Assembly (NCBI GenBank): GCA_009377585.1
Contig: WHTS01000055.1
Coordinates: forward strand, 1 to 38,225
Length of the DNA stretch: 38,225 bases
Direction: 5' to 3'
Source: Betaproteobacteria bacterium
GTDB lineage: Bacteria > Pseudomonadota > Gammaproteobacteria > Burkholderiales > WYBJ01
A model generated the notes under the pieces. That model was not told the origin of the DNA, did not search any database, and was given only the letters and a program-made list of their open reading frames with translations. The position numbers and the translations under genes are program-made. Positions 25,809-33,513 of the stretch are shown here, one piece after another. Position 1 is the stretch's first letter. Each line of letters begins with the position of its first letter.

Positions 25809-25880
25809 TCGCTCCCGTGGAAACGGGAGCCCAGGCGATTTCGGCGTCGGCCTGGATTCCCGCTTGCGCGGGAATGACGA
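25809..25880. repeat. Two-hairpin intergenic element, copy 2
   Basis: Hairpin GCTCCCGT-GGAA-ACGGGAGC at 25811-25830, then ATTCCCGC-TTGC-GCGGGAAT at 25855-25874, with the same spacing style as 16239-16304. It lies between the UbiD stop and the Mo-hydroxylase medium subunit. Confidence 0.85.
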
Positions 25881-25953
25881 CTCGCGTACACGCCCGGCAT
25901 CCCGCGGAAGCGCTCGCGATCCCAGGGCCGAAGCCGCCATTCGGGACGTCATC

Positions 25954-26829
25954 ATGAAGCCCGCGCCGTTCGTCTATCACGATCCGCGCACGGTCGAAGA
26001 GGCGTGTGTGATCCTCGCGACGCACGAGAACGCGCGCGTGCTCGCGGGCGGACAGTCCTTGATGCCGCTGCTCAACTTCCGCGCGGTGACGCCGGATCAT
26101 CTGGTCGACCTCAATCGCATCGAAGCGCTGTCGTATCTGCACGTGCAGGGTGATGTGCTCGAGATCGGCGCGATGAAGCGCCAGCGCGGCCTCGAGCGCT
26201 GCGGCGAAATCGGGCAGCACTGCCCGCTGCTGCACGAGGCGCTGGCGCACGTGGGCCACGTCCAGACGCGCAACCGCGGCACGATCGGCGGCTCGCTGTG
26301 CCATCTGGATGCTTCCGCGGAGCTCGTGAACATCACGGCGTTGCTCGGCGGCAGGTTGCACGCGGTGTCGCGGCGCGGCCGGCGCGACATCGCGTTCGCC
26401 GATTTCGCCACCGGCTATCTCACGACCTCCCTCGCGCCGGACGAACTGCTGGCCGGCGTCTCGCTGCCGCTGCCGCCGGCGCGGCATGGCCACGCCTTCG
26501 TCGAATTCGCGCGCCGCCGCGGCGATTTCGCCATCATCGCCTGCTCGGCATGGCTCACGCTGGATGATCGCGGCGACATTGCGGATGCAGCACTGGCGTT
26601 GTCCGGACTGGGCCACGCGCCCGTGCGTCCGACCGAGATCGAGCAGGCGCTACGAGGACAGAAGCCGATTGCGGAAACGTTCAAGGCTGCAGCCGCCGCG
26701 GCAGGCGCGCTCGAAGCGGACGGCGACCCGTTCGTCTCGGCCGCGTACCGAAAGCATCTCGCGCGCATCCTCAGCTATCGTGCGCTGGAACAGGCGGCGG
26801 CGCGTGCGTGCGCGGGAGCGGCGGCATGA
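25954..26829 (+). CDS. Molybdenum hydroxylase FAD-binding (medium) subunit
   Basis: A 291-aa FAD-binding subunit of the xanthine oxidase/CO dehydrogenase family. It passes electrons from the iron-sulfur subunit to an acceptor. The two FAD signatures are AGGQSLMPLLNFR (residues 32-44) and TRNRGTIGGSLCHLDASAE (around 107-125), followed by the C-terminal CO-dehydrogenase-flavoprotein domain. ATG 25954 is the first codon of the conserved N-terminus; its ribosome-binding site is weak. It precedes the small and large subunits in M-S-L order, but a 223-nt gap with a tandem repeat separates it from the small subunit. Confidence 0.93.
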   Translation: MKPAPFVYHDPRTVEEACVILATHENARVLAGGQSLMPLLNFRAVTPDHLVDLNRIEALSYLHVQGDVLEIGAMKRQRGLERCGEIGQHCPLLHEALAHVGHVQTRNRGTIGGSLCHLDASAELVNITALLGGRLHAVSRRGRRDIAFADFATGYLTTSLAPDELLAGVSLPLPPARHGHAFVEFARRRGDFAIIACSAWLTLDDRGDIADAALALSGLGHAPVRPTEIEQALRGQKPIAETFKAAAAAAGALEADGDPFVSAAYRKHLARILSYRALEQAAARACAGAAA

Positions 26830-26884
26830 GATTCCCGTGCGAGGGGGGCGACGTGAGCCTACCGGGCGAGGGGCCTCACGCAGT

Positions 26885-27050
26885 GGGGATCGACCGCAAG
26901 GCGAATCGGCGCCGGGCACCGACGGCTTGGCCGCAAGGCTTGATAGGCGGCTCGGAGGGGCCCCGCTTGCGGGGATCGACCGCAAATCGAATTGCCGCCA
27001 AGCCGCCGACAGCTTGGCGTATGCGACTCGCTGACGGTTCGGAGGCGGCC
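26885..27050. repeat. 86-bp imperfect tandem repeat between Mo-hydroxylase subunits
   Basis: GGGGATCGACCGCAA starts at 26885 and again at 26971, a period of 86 bp. The two units share further blocks near GCCGCAAG, ACAGCTTGGC/GACGGCTTGGC and GGTTCGGAGG/GGCTCGGAGG. The array fills most of the gap between the medium and small subunit genes and reaches to within 3 nt of the small subunit start. Confidence 0.8.
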
Positions 27051-27052
27051 GC

Positions 27053-27538
27053 ATGACTGACACGAGAACCATCCGCGTGCACGTGAACGGGAAAGCCTTT
27101 CGCGGCGAAGTCGAAACCCGCCTGACGCTGGTCGATTTTCTGCGCCACGAGCTGCAACTCACCGGCACACACGTCGGCTGCGAACACGGCGTGTGCGGCG
27201 CCTGCACGGTGCTGGTCGACGGCGCCAGTGCGCGCGCGTGCCTGATGCTCGCGGTGCAATGCGATGGCGCCGAAGTCTCCACCGTCGAATCGCTCGCGAG
27301 CGGCGCAGGTCTCAATGCGCTGCAACAGGCGTTTCGCGATTGCCACGGGCTGCAATGCGGATTCTGCACGCCAGGCATGTTGATGACTCTGACCGAGTTC
27401 CTGCGCGATAACCCGGATCCGGGCGAAGCCCAAGTGCGCGACGTGCTCTCGGGCAATCTTTGCCGCTGCACCGGCTATCAGGGCATCGTCGACGCGGCGC
27501 TCGCCGCCGCCAAGCGCATGCGCGAGGTGCGGCTGTGA
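27053..27538 (+). CDS. Molybdenum hydroxylase 2Fe-2S (small) subunit
   Basis: A 161-aa iron-sulfur subunit with two [2Fe-2S] clusters. The plant-type ferredoxin cluster uses Cys43, Cys48, Cys51 and Cys63 (GCEHGVCGACTVLVDG). The second, helical cluster uses Cys102, Cys105, Cys137 and Cys139 (QCGFCTPGML and CRCTGY). All eight ligands are present. The length is normal for the family. Its stop overlaps the GTG start of the large subunit by 4 nt, coupling their translation. No strong ribosome-binding site precedes ATG 27053; the upstream tandem repeat supplies the leader. Confidence 0.95.
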   Translation: MTDTRTIRVHVNGKAFRGEVETRLTLVDFLRHELQLTGTHVGCEHGVCGACTVLVDGASARACLMLAVQCDGAEVSTVESLASGAGLNALQQAFRDCHGLQCGFCTPGMLMTLTEFLRDNPDPGEAQVRDVLSGNLCRCTGYQGIVDAALAAAKRMREVRL

Positions 27539-29877
27539 GCCTCACGGGATTCGGCGCCTCTGCCCCGCGCAAGGAAGATCCCGCGCTGCTGCGTGGTGAG
27601 GGCCAGTTCGTCGACGACATCCATTTCCCCGCCATGCTGCATGCCGCGTTCGTGCGCAGCCCCCATGCGCACGCAAGCATCGGCCGCATCGACAAGTCGG
27701 CCGCACTTGCGCTGCCCGGCGTGCACGCCGTTTTCGCGTTTGCCGATTTGCCGGAACCGGTGCGCCGGCAGACGCTGCCGCTGCTCGTGCCGCATCCCTC
27801 GCTGCGCGCGCCGCGGATGCCCTACGCCTTGGCGAAAGACGAGGTTTGCTATGCTGGCGAGCCGGTCGCGTGCGTGGTCGCGGACAGCCGCTACATCGCC
27901 GAGGACGCCGCCGACCGCGTCGAGGTCGCCTACGAGCCGCTGCCTGCGGTCAACGACTGCCGCGCCGCACTCGCGCCCGGCACGACGACCGCGCATGCCG
28001 AGGCCGACTCCAATGTCGCGGCACGGTTTCCGGTGCAGGTGGGCGACGCCGACCGGGCGTTCGCGGGTGCGGCGCACGTGTTTCGCGAACGGATCTACCA
28101 GCACCGGGGCGGTCCGTTCTTCATGGAATGCCGCGGCGCGGTGGCGCGCTACGAAAAACCGACGGATGCGTACACGCTGTTCGTTTCGTCGCAGGGCTCG
28201 CATCGACTGAAGCGCTGCCTGCTGGACATGTTCGACCTGGGCGACCATCAGGTGCGCGTGGTCACGCCCGACGTCGGCGGCGGGTTCGGCCCCAAGGGCT
28301 CCTTCTACCCGGAATACGTCAACCTGGCGTTCGCCGCACGCGTGCTGGACCGGCCGGTGAAGTGGATCGAGGATCGGCGCGAAAACTTTCTCGCGACCCA
28401 CCAGGAGCGCGACCAATACTGGGACATGGAGATCGCGGTCGACCGCGACGGGCACATCCTGGGCCTGCGCGGCGAGCTCATCCACGAGACCGGCGCCTAC
28501 GTGCCCTGGGGCATCGTGCTGCCGTGGATTGCCGCGACCACGGTGCCGGGACCCTACGTCATCCCGAGCTTCAAGCTCGACGTGGTCTCGGTCTACACGA
28601 ACAAGATCCAGACCACACCCGTGCGCGGGGCCGGCCGCCCCGAAGCCGTCGTGACGATGGAGCGGTTGATGGACCGGGTCGCACGCGAGCTCGAGCTCGA
28701 TCCGGCCGAGGTGCGACGGCGCAATTTCATCCGTCCCGAGCAGATGCCCTACAACGTCGGCATCATCTTCCGCGATGGCCGGCCGGTGACCTACGACAGC
28801 GGCGATTACCCGGCGTGCCAGGCCGCCGCTCTCGAAGCCTCCGGCTACGACGGCTTCAGGCAACGCCAGGCGCAAGCGCGCAGCCTTGGCCGCCACATCG
28901 GCATCGGCATTGCGAATGCGGTCGAGGCGACCGGGCTGGGGCCTTACGAGAGCGCCACGGTGCGCATCTCGACCTCGGGAAAGATCGTCGTGTACACGGG
29001 TGCGACGCCGCAGGGCCAGTCGCACAAGACGACACTCGGGCAGATCGCAGCCGAGCAGTTCGGCGTCGGGCTCGACGATGTCACGGTGGTCACCGGCGAC
29101 ACAGCGGCGATTTCGCTCGGCATCGGAACCTTCGCCGCGCGCACGGCGGCCAATGCCGGGCCCTCGGTCCACCTGGCTGGTCTCGAAGTAGCGCTCAAGG
29201 CGAAGACAATCGCCGCCGGCATGATGGAGTGCCTGCTGGAGGACCTCGAGCTGGCGGATGGGTACGTGCGCCTGAAGAGCGCGCCGGACGTGCGCAAGAG
29301 CCTGCGCGAGATCGCGGTGCGATCGGTCGGCATGCCGGGGTTCTCGATGGCCGGTGAGCTCGAGCCGGGGCTGGAGCACACCGCGCATTTCACGCCGGCA
29401 CAGTCTGCGTATTCGAACGGCACGCACGTCGCCGAGGTCGAGGTCGACATCGAGACCGGCGCGGTCCTGATCCTGCGCTACACGGTCGCGCACGATTGCG
29501 GGCGGGTGATCAATCCCATGGTCGTGGACGGGCAGGTGATCGGCGGGGTCGCCCACGGCATCGGTAATGCGCTGTTCGAGCGCCTCGTGTACGACGATCA
29601 GGCGCAGCTCCTGACCGGCACGTTTGCCGATTACCTGCTGCCGCTCGCGACCGATGTGCCGCGCATCGACCTGGTCCACCTGGAAACGCCGTCGCCCCTG
29701 AACCCGCTGGGCATCAAGGGGGCGGGCGAGGGCGGCACCATCCCGGCGATCGCCGCGATCGTGAGCGCGGTGGAAAATGCCTTGGCGCCGTTCGGGGTTC
29801 GGATCGCCGAGGCGCCCGTCACGCCGCAGCGCATCGTCGAGCTGCTGGGCAGCCACGCGCTGGGGCGCACGCGGTGA
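27535..29877 (+). CDS. Molybdenum hydroxylase molybdopterin-binding (large) subunit
   Basis: A 780-aa catalytic subunit binding the molybdopterin-cytosine-type cofactor. VGGGFGPKG (near 247), VRGAGRPE and the catalytic-Glu motif KGAGEGGT (about 728-735) are present. At the place where form I CO dehydrogenase has AYxCSFR, this protein has PVRGAGRPE, so it is not a CO dehydrogenase. It should hydroxylate a ring carbon or an aldehyde with water as oxygen source. GTG 27535 overlaps the small subunit stop. I see no maturation gene (XdhC, CoxD/E/F or MocA-like) nearby. Being downstream of Bug-UbiD, it may hydroxylate the same ring compound (inference). Confidence 0.94.
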   Translation: MSLTGFGASAPRKEDPALLRGEGQFVDDIHFPAMLHAAFVRSPHAHASIGRIDKSAALALPGVHAVFAFADLPEPVRRQTLPLLVPHPSLRAPRMPYALAKDEVCYAGEPVACVVADSRYIAEDAADRVEVAYEPLPAVNDCRAALAPGTTTAHAEADSNVAARFPVQVGDADRAFAGAAHVFRERIYQHRGGPFFMECRGAVARYEKPTDAYTLFVSSQGSHRLKRCLLDMFDLGDHQVRVVTPDVGGGFGPKGSFYPEYVNLAFAARVLDRPVKWIEDRRENFLATHQERDQYWDMEIAVDRDGHILGLRGELIHETGAYVPWGIVLPWIAATTVPGPYVIPSFKLDVVSVYTNKIQTTPVRGAGRPEAVVTMERLMDRVARELELDPAEVRRRNFIRPEQMPYNVGIIFRDGRPVTYDSGDYPACQAAALEASGYDGFRQRQAQARSLGRHIGIGIANAVEATGLGPYESATVRISTSGKIVVYTGATPQGQSHKTTLGQIAAEQFGVGLDDVTVVTGDTAAISLGIGTFAARTAANAGPSVHLAGLEVALKAKTIAAGMMECLLEDLELADGYVRLKSAPDVRKSLREIAVRSVGMPGFSMAGELEPGLEHTAHFTPAQSAYSNGTHVAEVEVDIETGAVLILRYTVAHDCGRVINPMVVDGQVIGGVAHGIGNALFERLVYDDQAQLLTGTFADYLLPLATDVPRIDLVHLETPSPLNPLGIKGAGEGGTIPAIAAIVSAVENALAPFGVRIAEAPVTPQRIVELLGSHALGRTR

Positions 29878-29979
29878 TGCCGGCTGCGGAGGATCGATGG
29901 CTGGCCGGTGGTAGGATTAAGGCGTACATCCGGCGCGGACAACGTGAGCCGCGCTGAACTTCGGAAGGGAGAAGGGTCC

Positions 29980-30951
29980 ATGGCACATGCGATTCGCATC
30001 CACGAGCACGGCGGGGCGGAAAAGCTCAGGTGGGAAGAAGTCGAGGTGGGCGCTCCCGGGTCTGGCCAGGTCCGCGTGCGCAACACCGCGGTGGGATTGA
30101 ACTTCGTCGATACGTACCAGCGCAGCGGCCTCTATCCCATGCAGCTGCCGTTCATCCTGGGCTCGGAAGGCGCCGGGGTGGTCGAGGCGGTGGGCCCGAG
30201 GGTCCGGAACCTCAAGCCAGGCGATCGAGTCGCCTACTCGGGACCGCTCGGCGCCTATGCCGATGTGCTGCTGCGCCCCGCCGACCGGCTGGTGAAGCTG
30301 CCGGCAGCCATACCGGACAGGACCGCCGCGGCGATGATGCTCAAGGGCCTGACCGCACAGTACCTGGTGCGCCGGACCTATCGCGTGCGCGCCGGCGATT
30401 CCATCCTGGTGCACGCGGCCGCCGGTGGCGTCGGCTTGATCCTCTGCCAGTGGGCGAAAGCACTGGGCGCGATGGTGATCGGCACGGTAGGCAGCGACGA
30501 CAAGGTCGCGCTGGCGAAGAAGGCCGGCTGCCGCCACGTCATCGTCACTTCGAAGGAGAATTTTACCGAGCGCGTCAAAGCCATCACCCGCGGCAAGGGT
30601 GTGCCGGTGGTATACGACGGCGTCGGCAAGGACACGTTCGTGGGCTCGCTCGATTGCCTCAGCCCTCTGGGCATGATGGTGAGCTTCGGCAACGCTTCCG
30701 GCGCCGTGGCGCCGGTGAACATCGGCATTTTGGCGCAGAAGGGCTCGCTCTTTCTGACGCGACCGACGCTGGGCACCTACAACGCGACCCCGGAGGATCT
30801 GCAGAAGGCCGCGCGCGAGCTGTTCCGGGTGGTGGCCAGCGGCAAGGTGAAGATCGTCATCAACCAGACTTATCCGTTGAGCGAGGCGGCTGCGGCGCAG
30901 CAGGACCTGGAGGCGCGCAAGACCACCGGCTCGACGGTATTGCTGCCTTGA
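29980..30951 (+). CDS. Quinone oxidoreductase (NADPH:quinone reductase-like, MDR family)
   Basis: A 323-aa zinc-independent medium-chain dehydrogenase/reductase of the QOR type. It transfers a hydride from NADPH to quinones or enones. The GroES-like N-terminal domain has NFVDTYQRSGLYP, the classic QOR motif. The Rossmann domain has VHAAAGGVGLILCQWAKALGA, split here as VHAAAGGVG then LCQWAKALGA. ATG 29980 follows AAGGGAGAAGGG, a strong ribosome-binding site. No zinc-binding cysteine cluster is seen. It is 102 nt after the Mo-hydroxylase large subunit on the same strand and could be part of the same transcript. Confidence 0.94.
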   Translation: MAHAIRIHEHGGAEKLRWEEVEVGAPGSGQVRVRNTAVGLNFVDTYQRSGLYPMQLPFILGSEGAGVVEAVGPRVRNLKPGDRVAYSGPLGAYADVLLRPADRLVKLPAAIPDRTAAAMMLKGLTAQYLVRRTYRVRAGDSILVHAAAGGVGLILCQWAKALGAMVIGTVGSDDKVALAKKAGCRHVIVTSKENFTERVKAITRGKGVPVVYDGVGKDTFVGSLDCLSPLGMMVSFGNASGAVAPVNIGILAQKGSLFLTRPTLGTYNATPEDLQKAARELFRVVASGKVKIVINQTYPLSEAAAAQQDLEARKTTGSTVLLP

Positions 30952-30999
30952 GTCGAGGCACGCAAGACCTTCAGGATTGCGTCGATAGCTTCACCGAAA

Positions 31000-31566
31000 T
31001 CAGCCAAACAGATCGTCCACGCGGATGCTCACCGCCGGCAGCTCGAGCGGCGATATCGAGGCGCCGCGGGCGTATGTCGCGCTGCGGGAATAGGCGGATG
31101 CGGATGGTGCATGAAACGACTCGATGCGTTGGCCATGCACGTCCACGATCCAGGTTTCCACGATGCCCGCCTGCGCATAGAGGGGCAACTTGATGCGGCT
31201 ATCGTAGGATAGGGTGGAATCGGCGACCTCGACGATCAGCAGCACGTCTGCCGCAAAGGGAACTCGCGCCTCGGCACTGTCGATGCCCGGACGCAATAGC
31301 GCGATGTCCGGCTGCGGCTCCGAGCGCGGCGGCAGCATCACCGGGTTCTGTACGGAAACGACGGCAAGATCGCCGACCGCCGTAACGAGCAAGCGGGTGA
31401 GCCGGTTCAAGCACCGCATGTGCGGGCCGCCGATGGGCGCCATCTCGATAAGATCTCCCTCGATCAGCTCGATGCGGCTATCTTCGCTCAAGATACCCGC
31501 TTCACCGAGCTTGTGATAATCGTCGACGGACAGCTTGTAACGAGTCGGCGTGAATACAGCGCTCAT
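31000..31566 (-). CDS. Uma2 family (DUF820) putative endonuclease
   Basis: A 188-aa protein of the Uma2/DUF820 family, which has a restriction-endonuclease-like fold and is found in many bacteria without a settled function. Motifs match: MSAVFTPTRYKLSVDDYHKL at the start, then RIELIEGDLIEMAPIGGPH, the catalytic-type QPDIALLRPG and LLIVEVADSTLSYD, and KLPLYAQAGIVETWIVD. The Asp/Glu-x-Val type core (D in QPDIAL, E and V in IVEV) and the Lys in RIKLPLYA fit the PD-(D/E)xK fold. ATG 31566 is preferred; ATG 31575 and TTG 31581 are also in frame. It runs against its neighbours and is an isolated gene, possibly mobile. Confidence 0.88.
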   Translation of the reverse strand: MSAVFTPTRYKLSVDDYHKLGEAGILSEDSRIELIEGDLIEMAPIGGPHMRCLNRLTRLLVTAVGDLAVVSVQNPVMLPPRSEPQPDIALLRPGIDSAEARVPFAADVLLIVEVADSTLSYDSRIKLPLYAQAGIVETWIVDVHGQRIESFHAPSASAYSRSATYARGASISPLELPAVSIRVDDLFG

Positions 31567-31691
31567 GGATACCATCTGCAAGATGGAGGATTTCGATCCA
31601 GTCGCAAATCTACTCCGATAAGAGAGGAATTGCTAACGCGGGTCGGCCAACGGCTACTTGTGCTGGCTTCCGTCTCGATAACATCGAACCC

Positions 31692-31719
31692 TTCTGACCG
31701 GGACGGATGGCGATAGAAT
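31692..31719 (+). promoter_or_regulatory. Weak sigma-70-like promoter candidate for the amidase pair
   Basis: TAGAAT (31714-31719) is a fair -10 box. TTCTGA at 31692-31697 is a poor -35 at 16-nt spacing. It lies 37 nt upstream of the small subunit start. Confidence 0.25.
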
Positions 31720-31756
31720 CGACTCGCAGCATCCTCGAACGACCGGGAGGTGGGCA

Positions 31757-31963
31757 ATGGCTGAAGGCGCGCTTTGCTTGGACGACATCCGCCGCATGGC
31801 GGCCGAGATCGGTCTGACGCACTTGACGCAGACGCATCTCGAAGAGCTTCTGCGCGCGACGCAGGCCTCGCAGAAGCGTCGCGCCAAGCTCCCGATCGAT
31901 GAGCTGGTCTATGCCGACGAGCCCGCGCACGTGTTCTCGCTCGATATGCGAGGTGTGCCATGA
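31757..31963 (+). CDS. Small amidase-partner protein (GatC/AtzG-like in role)
   Basis: A 68-aa protein preceded by GGGAGG at 9 nt. Its stop overlaps the amidase start (ATGA). Two predicted helices (LDDIRRMAAEIGL and QTHLEELLRATQAS) are followed by an extended tail, EPAHVFSLDMRGVP. This is the layout of GatC, which wraps around the amidase GatA, and of AtzG, the 68-residue partner of amidase AtzE. I do not see clear sequence identity to either, so a GatC-like chaperone or stabilising subunit is inferred from size, layout and coupling. Confidence 0.7.
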   Translation: MAEGALCLDDIRRMAAEIGLTHLTQTHLEELLRATQASQKRRAKLPIDELVYADEPAHVFSLDMRGVP

Positions 31964-33354
31964 GCACGCTCGACTATCTGGGCGTTGCCGAGGGCGCCGA
32001 GCTGCTGCGCGCGCGCAAGCTCTCGCCGCTGGAATGGACGCAAGCGCTGATTCGGCGCATCGAGGCGCACGACGGGAAGCTGAACGCGTTCCTGCGCTTC
32101 ACTCCGGAGCTGGCGTTGGAGGATGCGCGCCAGGCCGAAGCCGAAATTGCGCGTGGGGCTTGGCGCGGTCCGTTCCACGGCGTGCCGTATGCGCTCAAGG
32201 ACATCATCGACTACACCGGCCTGCCGACCACCGCGCATTCGAAGATCCTGCAGGATAACGTCGCCCGTGCGGATGCCGTGGTGACGCAGCGGCTGCGCGG
32301 CGCGGGCGCCGTGTTCATGGGCAAGCTTTCCACGCATGAATTCGCCATCGGCGGCCCGTCGTTCGATCTGCCGTGGCCGCCGGCGCGCAACCCATGGAAC
32401 CGGGACTGCTTCACCGGCGGCTCTTCCAGCGGCTCCGGCGCCGCGCTCGCTGCCGGCTTCGTGCCGGCCGCGATCGGAACCGATACCGGCGGCTCGGTGC
32501 GCAACCCGGCATCGCTCTGCGGCATCATCGGCATGAAGCCGAGCTACGGTCTGGTGAGCCGGCGTGGGGTCGTGCCGCTCGCATTCTCGCTCGATCACAT
32601 CGGGCCGATGACCCGAACCGTGCGCGACAACGCCCTCATGCTGGATTTGCTCGCCGGCTACGATCCCGCCGACCCGGGCAGCGCCAATCGCGCCGTCGGC
32701 GGTTATGGCGCCGCGCTCGAGGGCGGCGTGCGCGGGCTGCGCGTGGGCGTCATCCGCCATTTCTATACGCGCGATATGCAGGCCGACCCAGAGATGACGG
32801 CCGCGATCGACGCCGCTGCAAGCCGCCTGAGCGAGCTCGGCGCCGAGGTGCGGGAGATCGAGACCGCGCGCCTGGACGACTACGTCGCCTGCAACCGCAC
32901 CATCCTCACCAGCGAGGCGTTCGCGGTGCACGAGACCTGGTTGCGCGAGCGGCCGCAGGATTACGGCGCGTTCGCGCGCGAACGCATCATGGCGGGTGCC
33001 TTCGTGCGCGCAGCCGATTACATCAATGCGACGCGCCTGCGGCGCAAGCTCATGCAGGAATTCCATGCGCTGTTCGATCGCATCGACGTTGCGCTCACGG
33101 CGAGCTCGATGGATCCGGCTTGCCGCATCGACGATCCGCAGGCGGTCGAGTACACCTATGCGAGGCAGGCTCGTGCGCCCTTCAACGTGACCGGCAGCCC
33201 CGCAGTCTCGGTGCCGATCGGATTCAGCGGCGCGGGCCTGCCGCTCGCCATGCAGCTGGTCGGCAAGCCCTTCAGCGAGGCGCTGCTCTATCGCGTGGCG
33301 CATGCCTACGAGCAGGCGTGCGGGTGGCACCAGCGCCATCCTGCGCTGGCATAG
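31960..33354 (+). CDS. Amidase signature family hydrolase
   Basis: A 464-aa amidase signature enzyme. The Ser-cisSer-Lys triad is complete: Lys in ALKDIIDYTG (about residue 79), the cis-Ser in GGSSSGSGAAL (154-164) and the nucleophile Ser in GTDTGGSVRNPAS (about 174-186). It hydrolyses an amide to acid and ammonia; GatA-like, biuret or carboxamide substrates are all in this family. Glutamine-dependent transamidation is unlikely, because no gatB is present. The ATG 31960 overlaps the small protein stop. A MITE-like element follows 7 nt after its stop. The substrate is unknown; a link to the hydantoinase or Mo-hydroxylase pathway is only inferred. Confidence 0.94.
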   Translation: MSTLDYLGVAEGAELLRARKLSPLEWTQALIRRIEAHDGKLNAFLRFTPELALEDARQAEAEIARGAWRGPFHGVPYALKDIIDYTGLPTTAHSKILQDNVARADAVVTQRLRGAGAVFMGKLSTHEFAIGGPSFDLPWPPARNPWNRDCFTGGSSSGSGAALAAGFVPAAIGTDTGGSVRNPASLCGIIGMKPSYGLVSRRGVVPLAFSLDHIGPMTRTVRDNALMLDLLAGYDPADPGSANRAVGGYGAALEGGVRGLRVGVIRHFYTRDMQADPEMTAAIDAAASRLSELGAEVREIETARLDDYVACNRTILTSEAFAVHETWLRERPQDYGAFARERIMAGAFVRAADYINATRLRRKLMQEFHALFDRIDVALTASSMDPACRIDDPQAVEYTYARQARAPFNVTGSPAVSVPIGFSGAGLPLAMQLVGKPFSEALLYRVAHAYEQACGWHQRHPALA

Positions 33355-33361
33355 CATAGCA

Positions 33362-33480
33362 TTGGGGTCAGGTCTTGCTTGTTGCATGCTGCGCTGCGAA
33401 CACGCGGCTAGCGGGCGGGTGTTTGTCTCCGGGTAGGTTGAGTTGGGTGGCAAGATGCAACAATCAAGACCTGACCCCAA
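33362..33480. mobile_element. MITE-like element with 26-bp terminal inverted repeats
   Basis: The left end (33362-33387) begins TTGGGGTCAGGTCTTG, and the right end (33455-33480) is its inverse complement with one mismatch in 26. The 67-nt interior has no coding potential. Elements with a GGGGTCAGGTCTTG end are seen near transposase-like genes in other genomes, but no transposase is present here, so it would be non-autonomous. I cannot define a target-site duplication; CATAGC occurs on both sides, but not flush. Confidence 0.85.
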
Positions 33481-33513
33481 GTCATAGCGCGCTGGGATTT
33501 TAGGAGCGAGAGA

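Noticed and set aside
23575-26616. Very long antisense open frame (over 1000 codons) opposite the Bug, UbiD and Mo-hydroxylase genes
   Set aside because: It is a by-product of GC-rich third codon positions. Its translation is Arg/His/Asp-rich with no domains, and the opposite strand has clear families.
26826-27056. Real 76-aa gene between Mo-hydroxylase subunits
   Set aside because: The sequence is an imperfect 86-bp tandem repeat with no domain. I keep it only as a coupling curiosity, not as a gene.
27535-29877. CO dehydrogenase large subunit (CoxL form I)
   Set aside because: The AYxCSFR active-site loop is absent; PVRGAGRPE is found at that place, and no Cox maturation genes are nearby.
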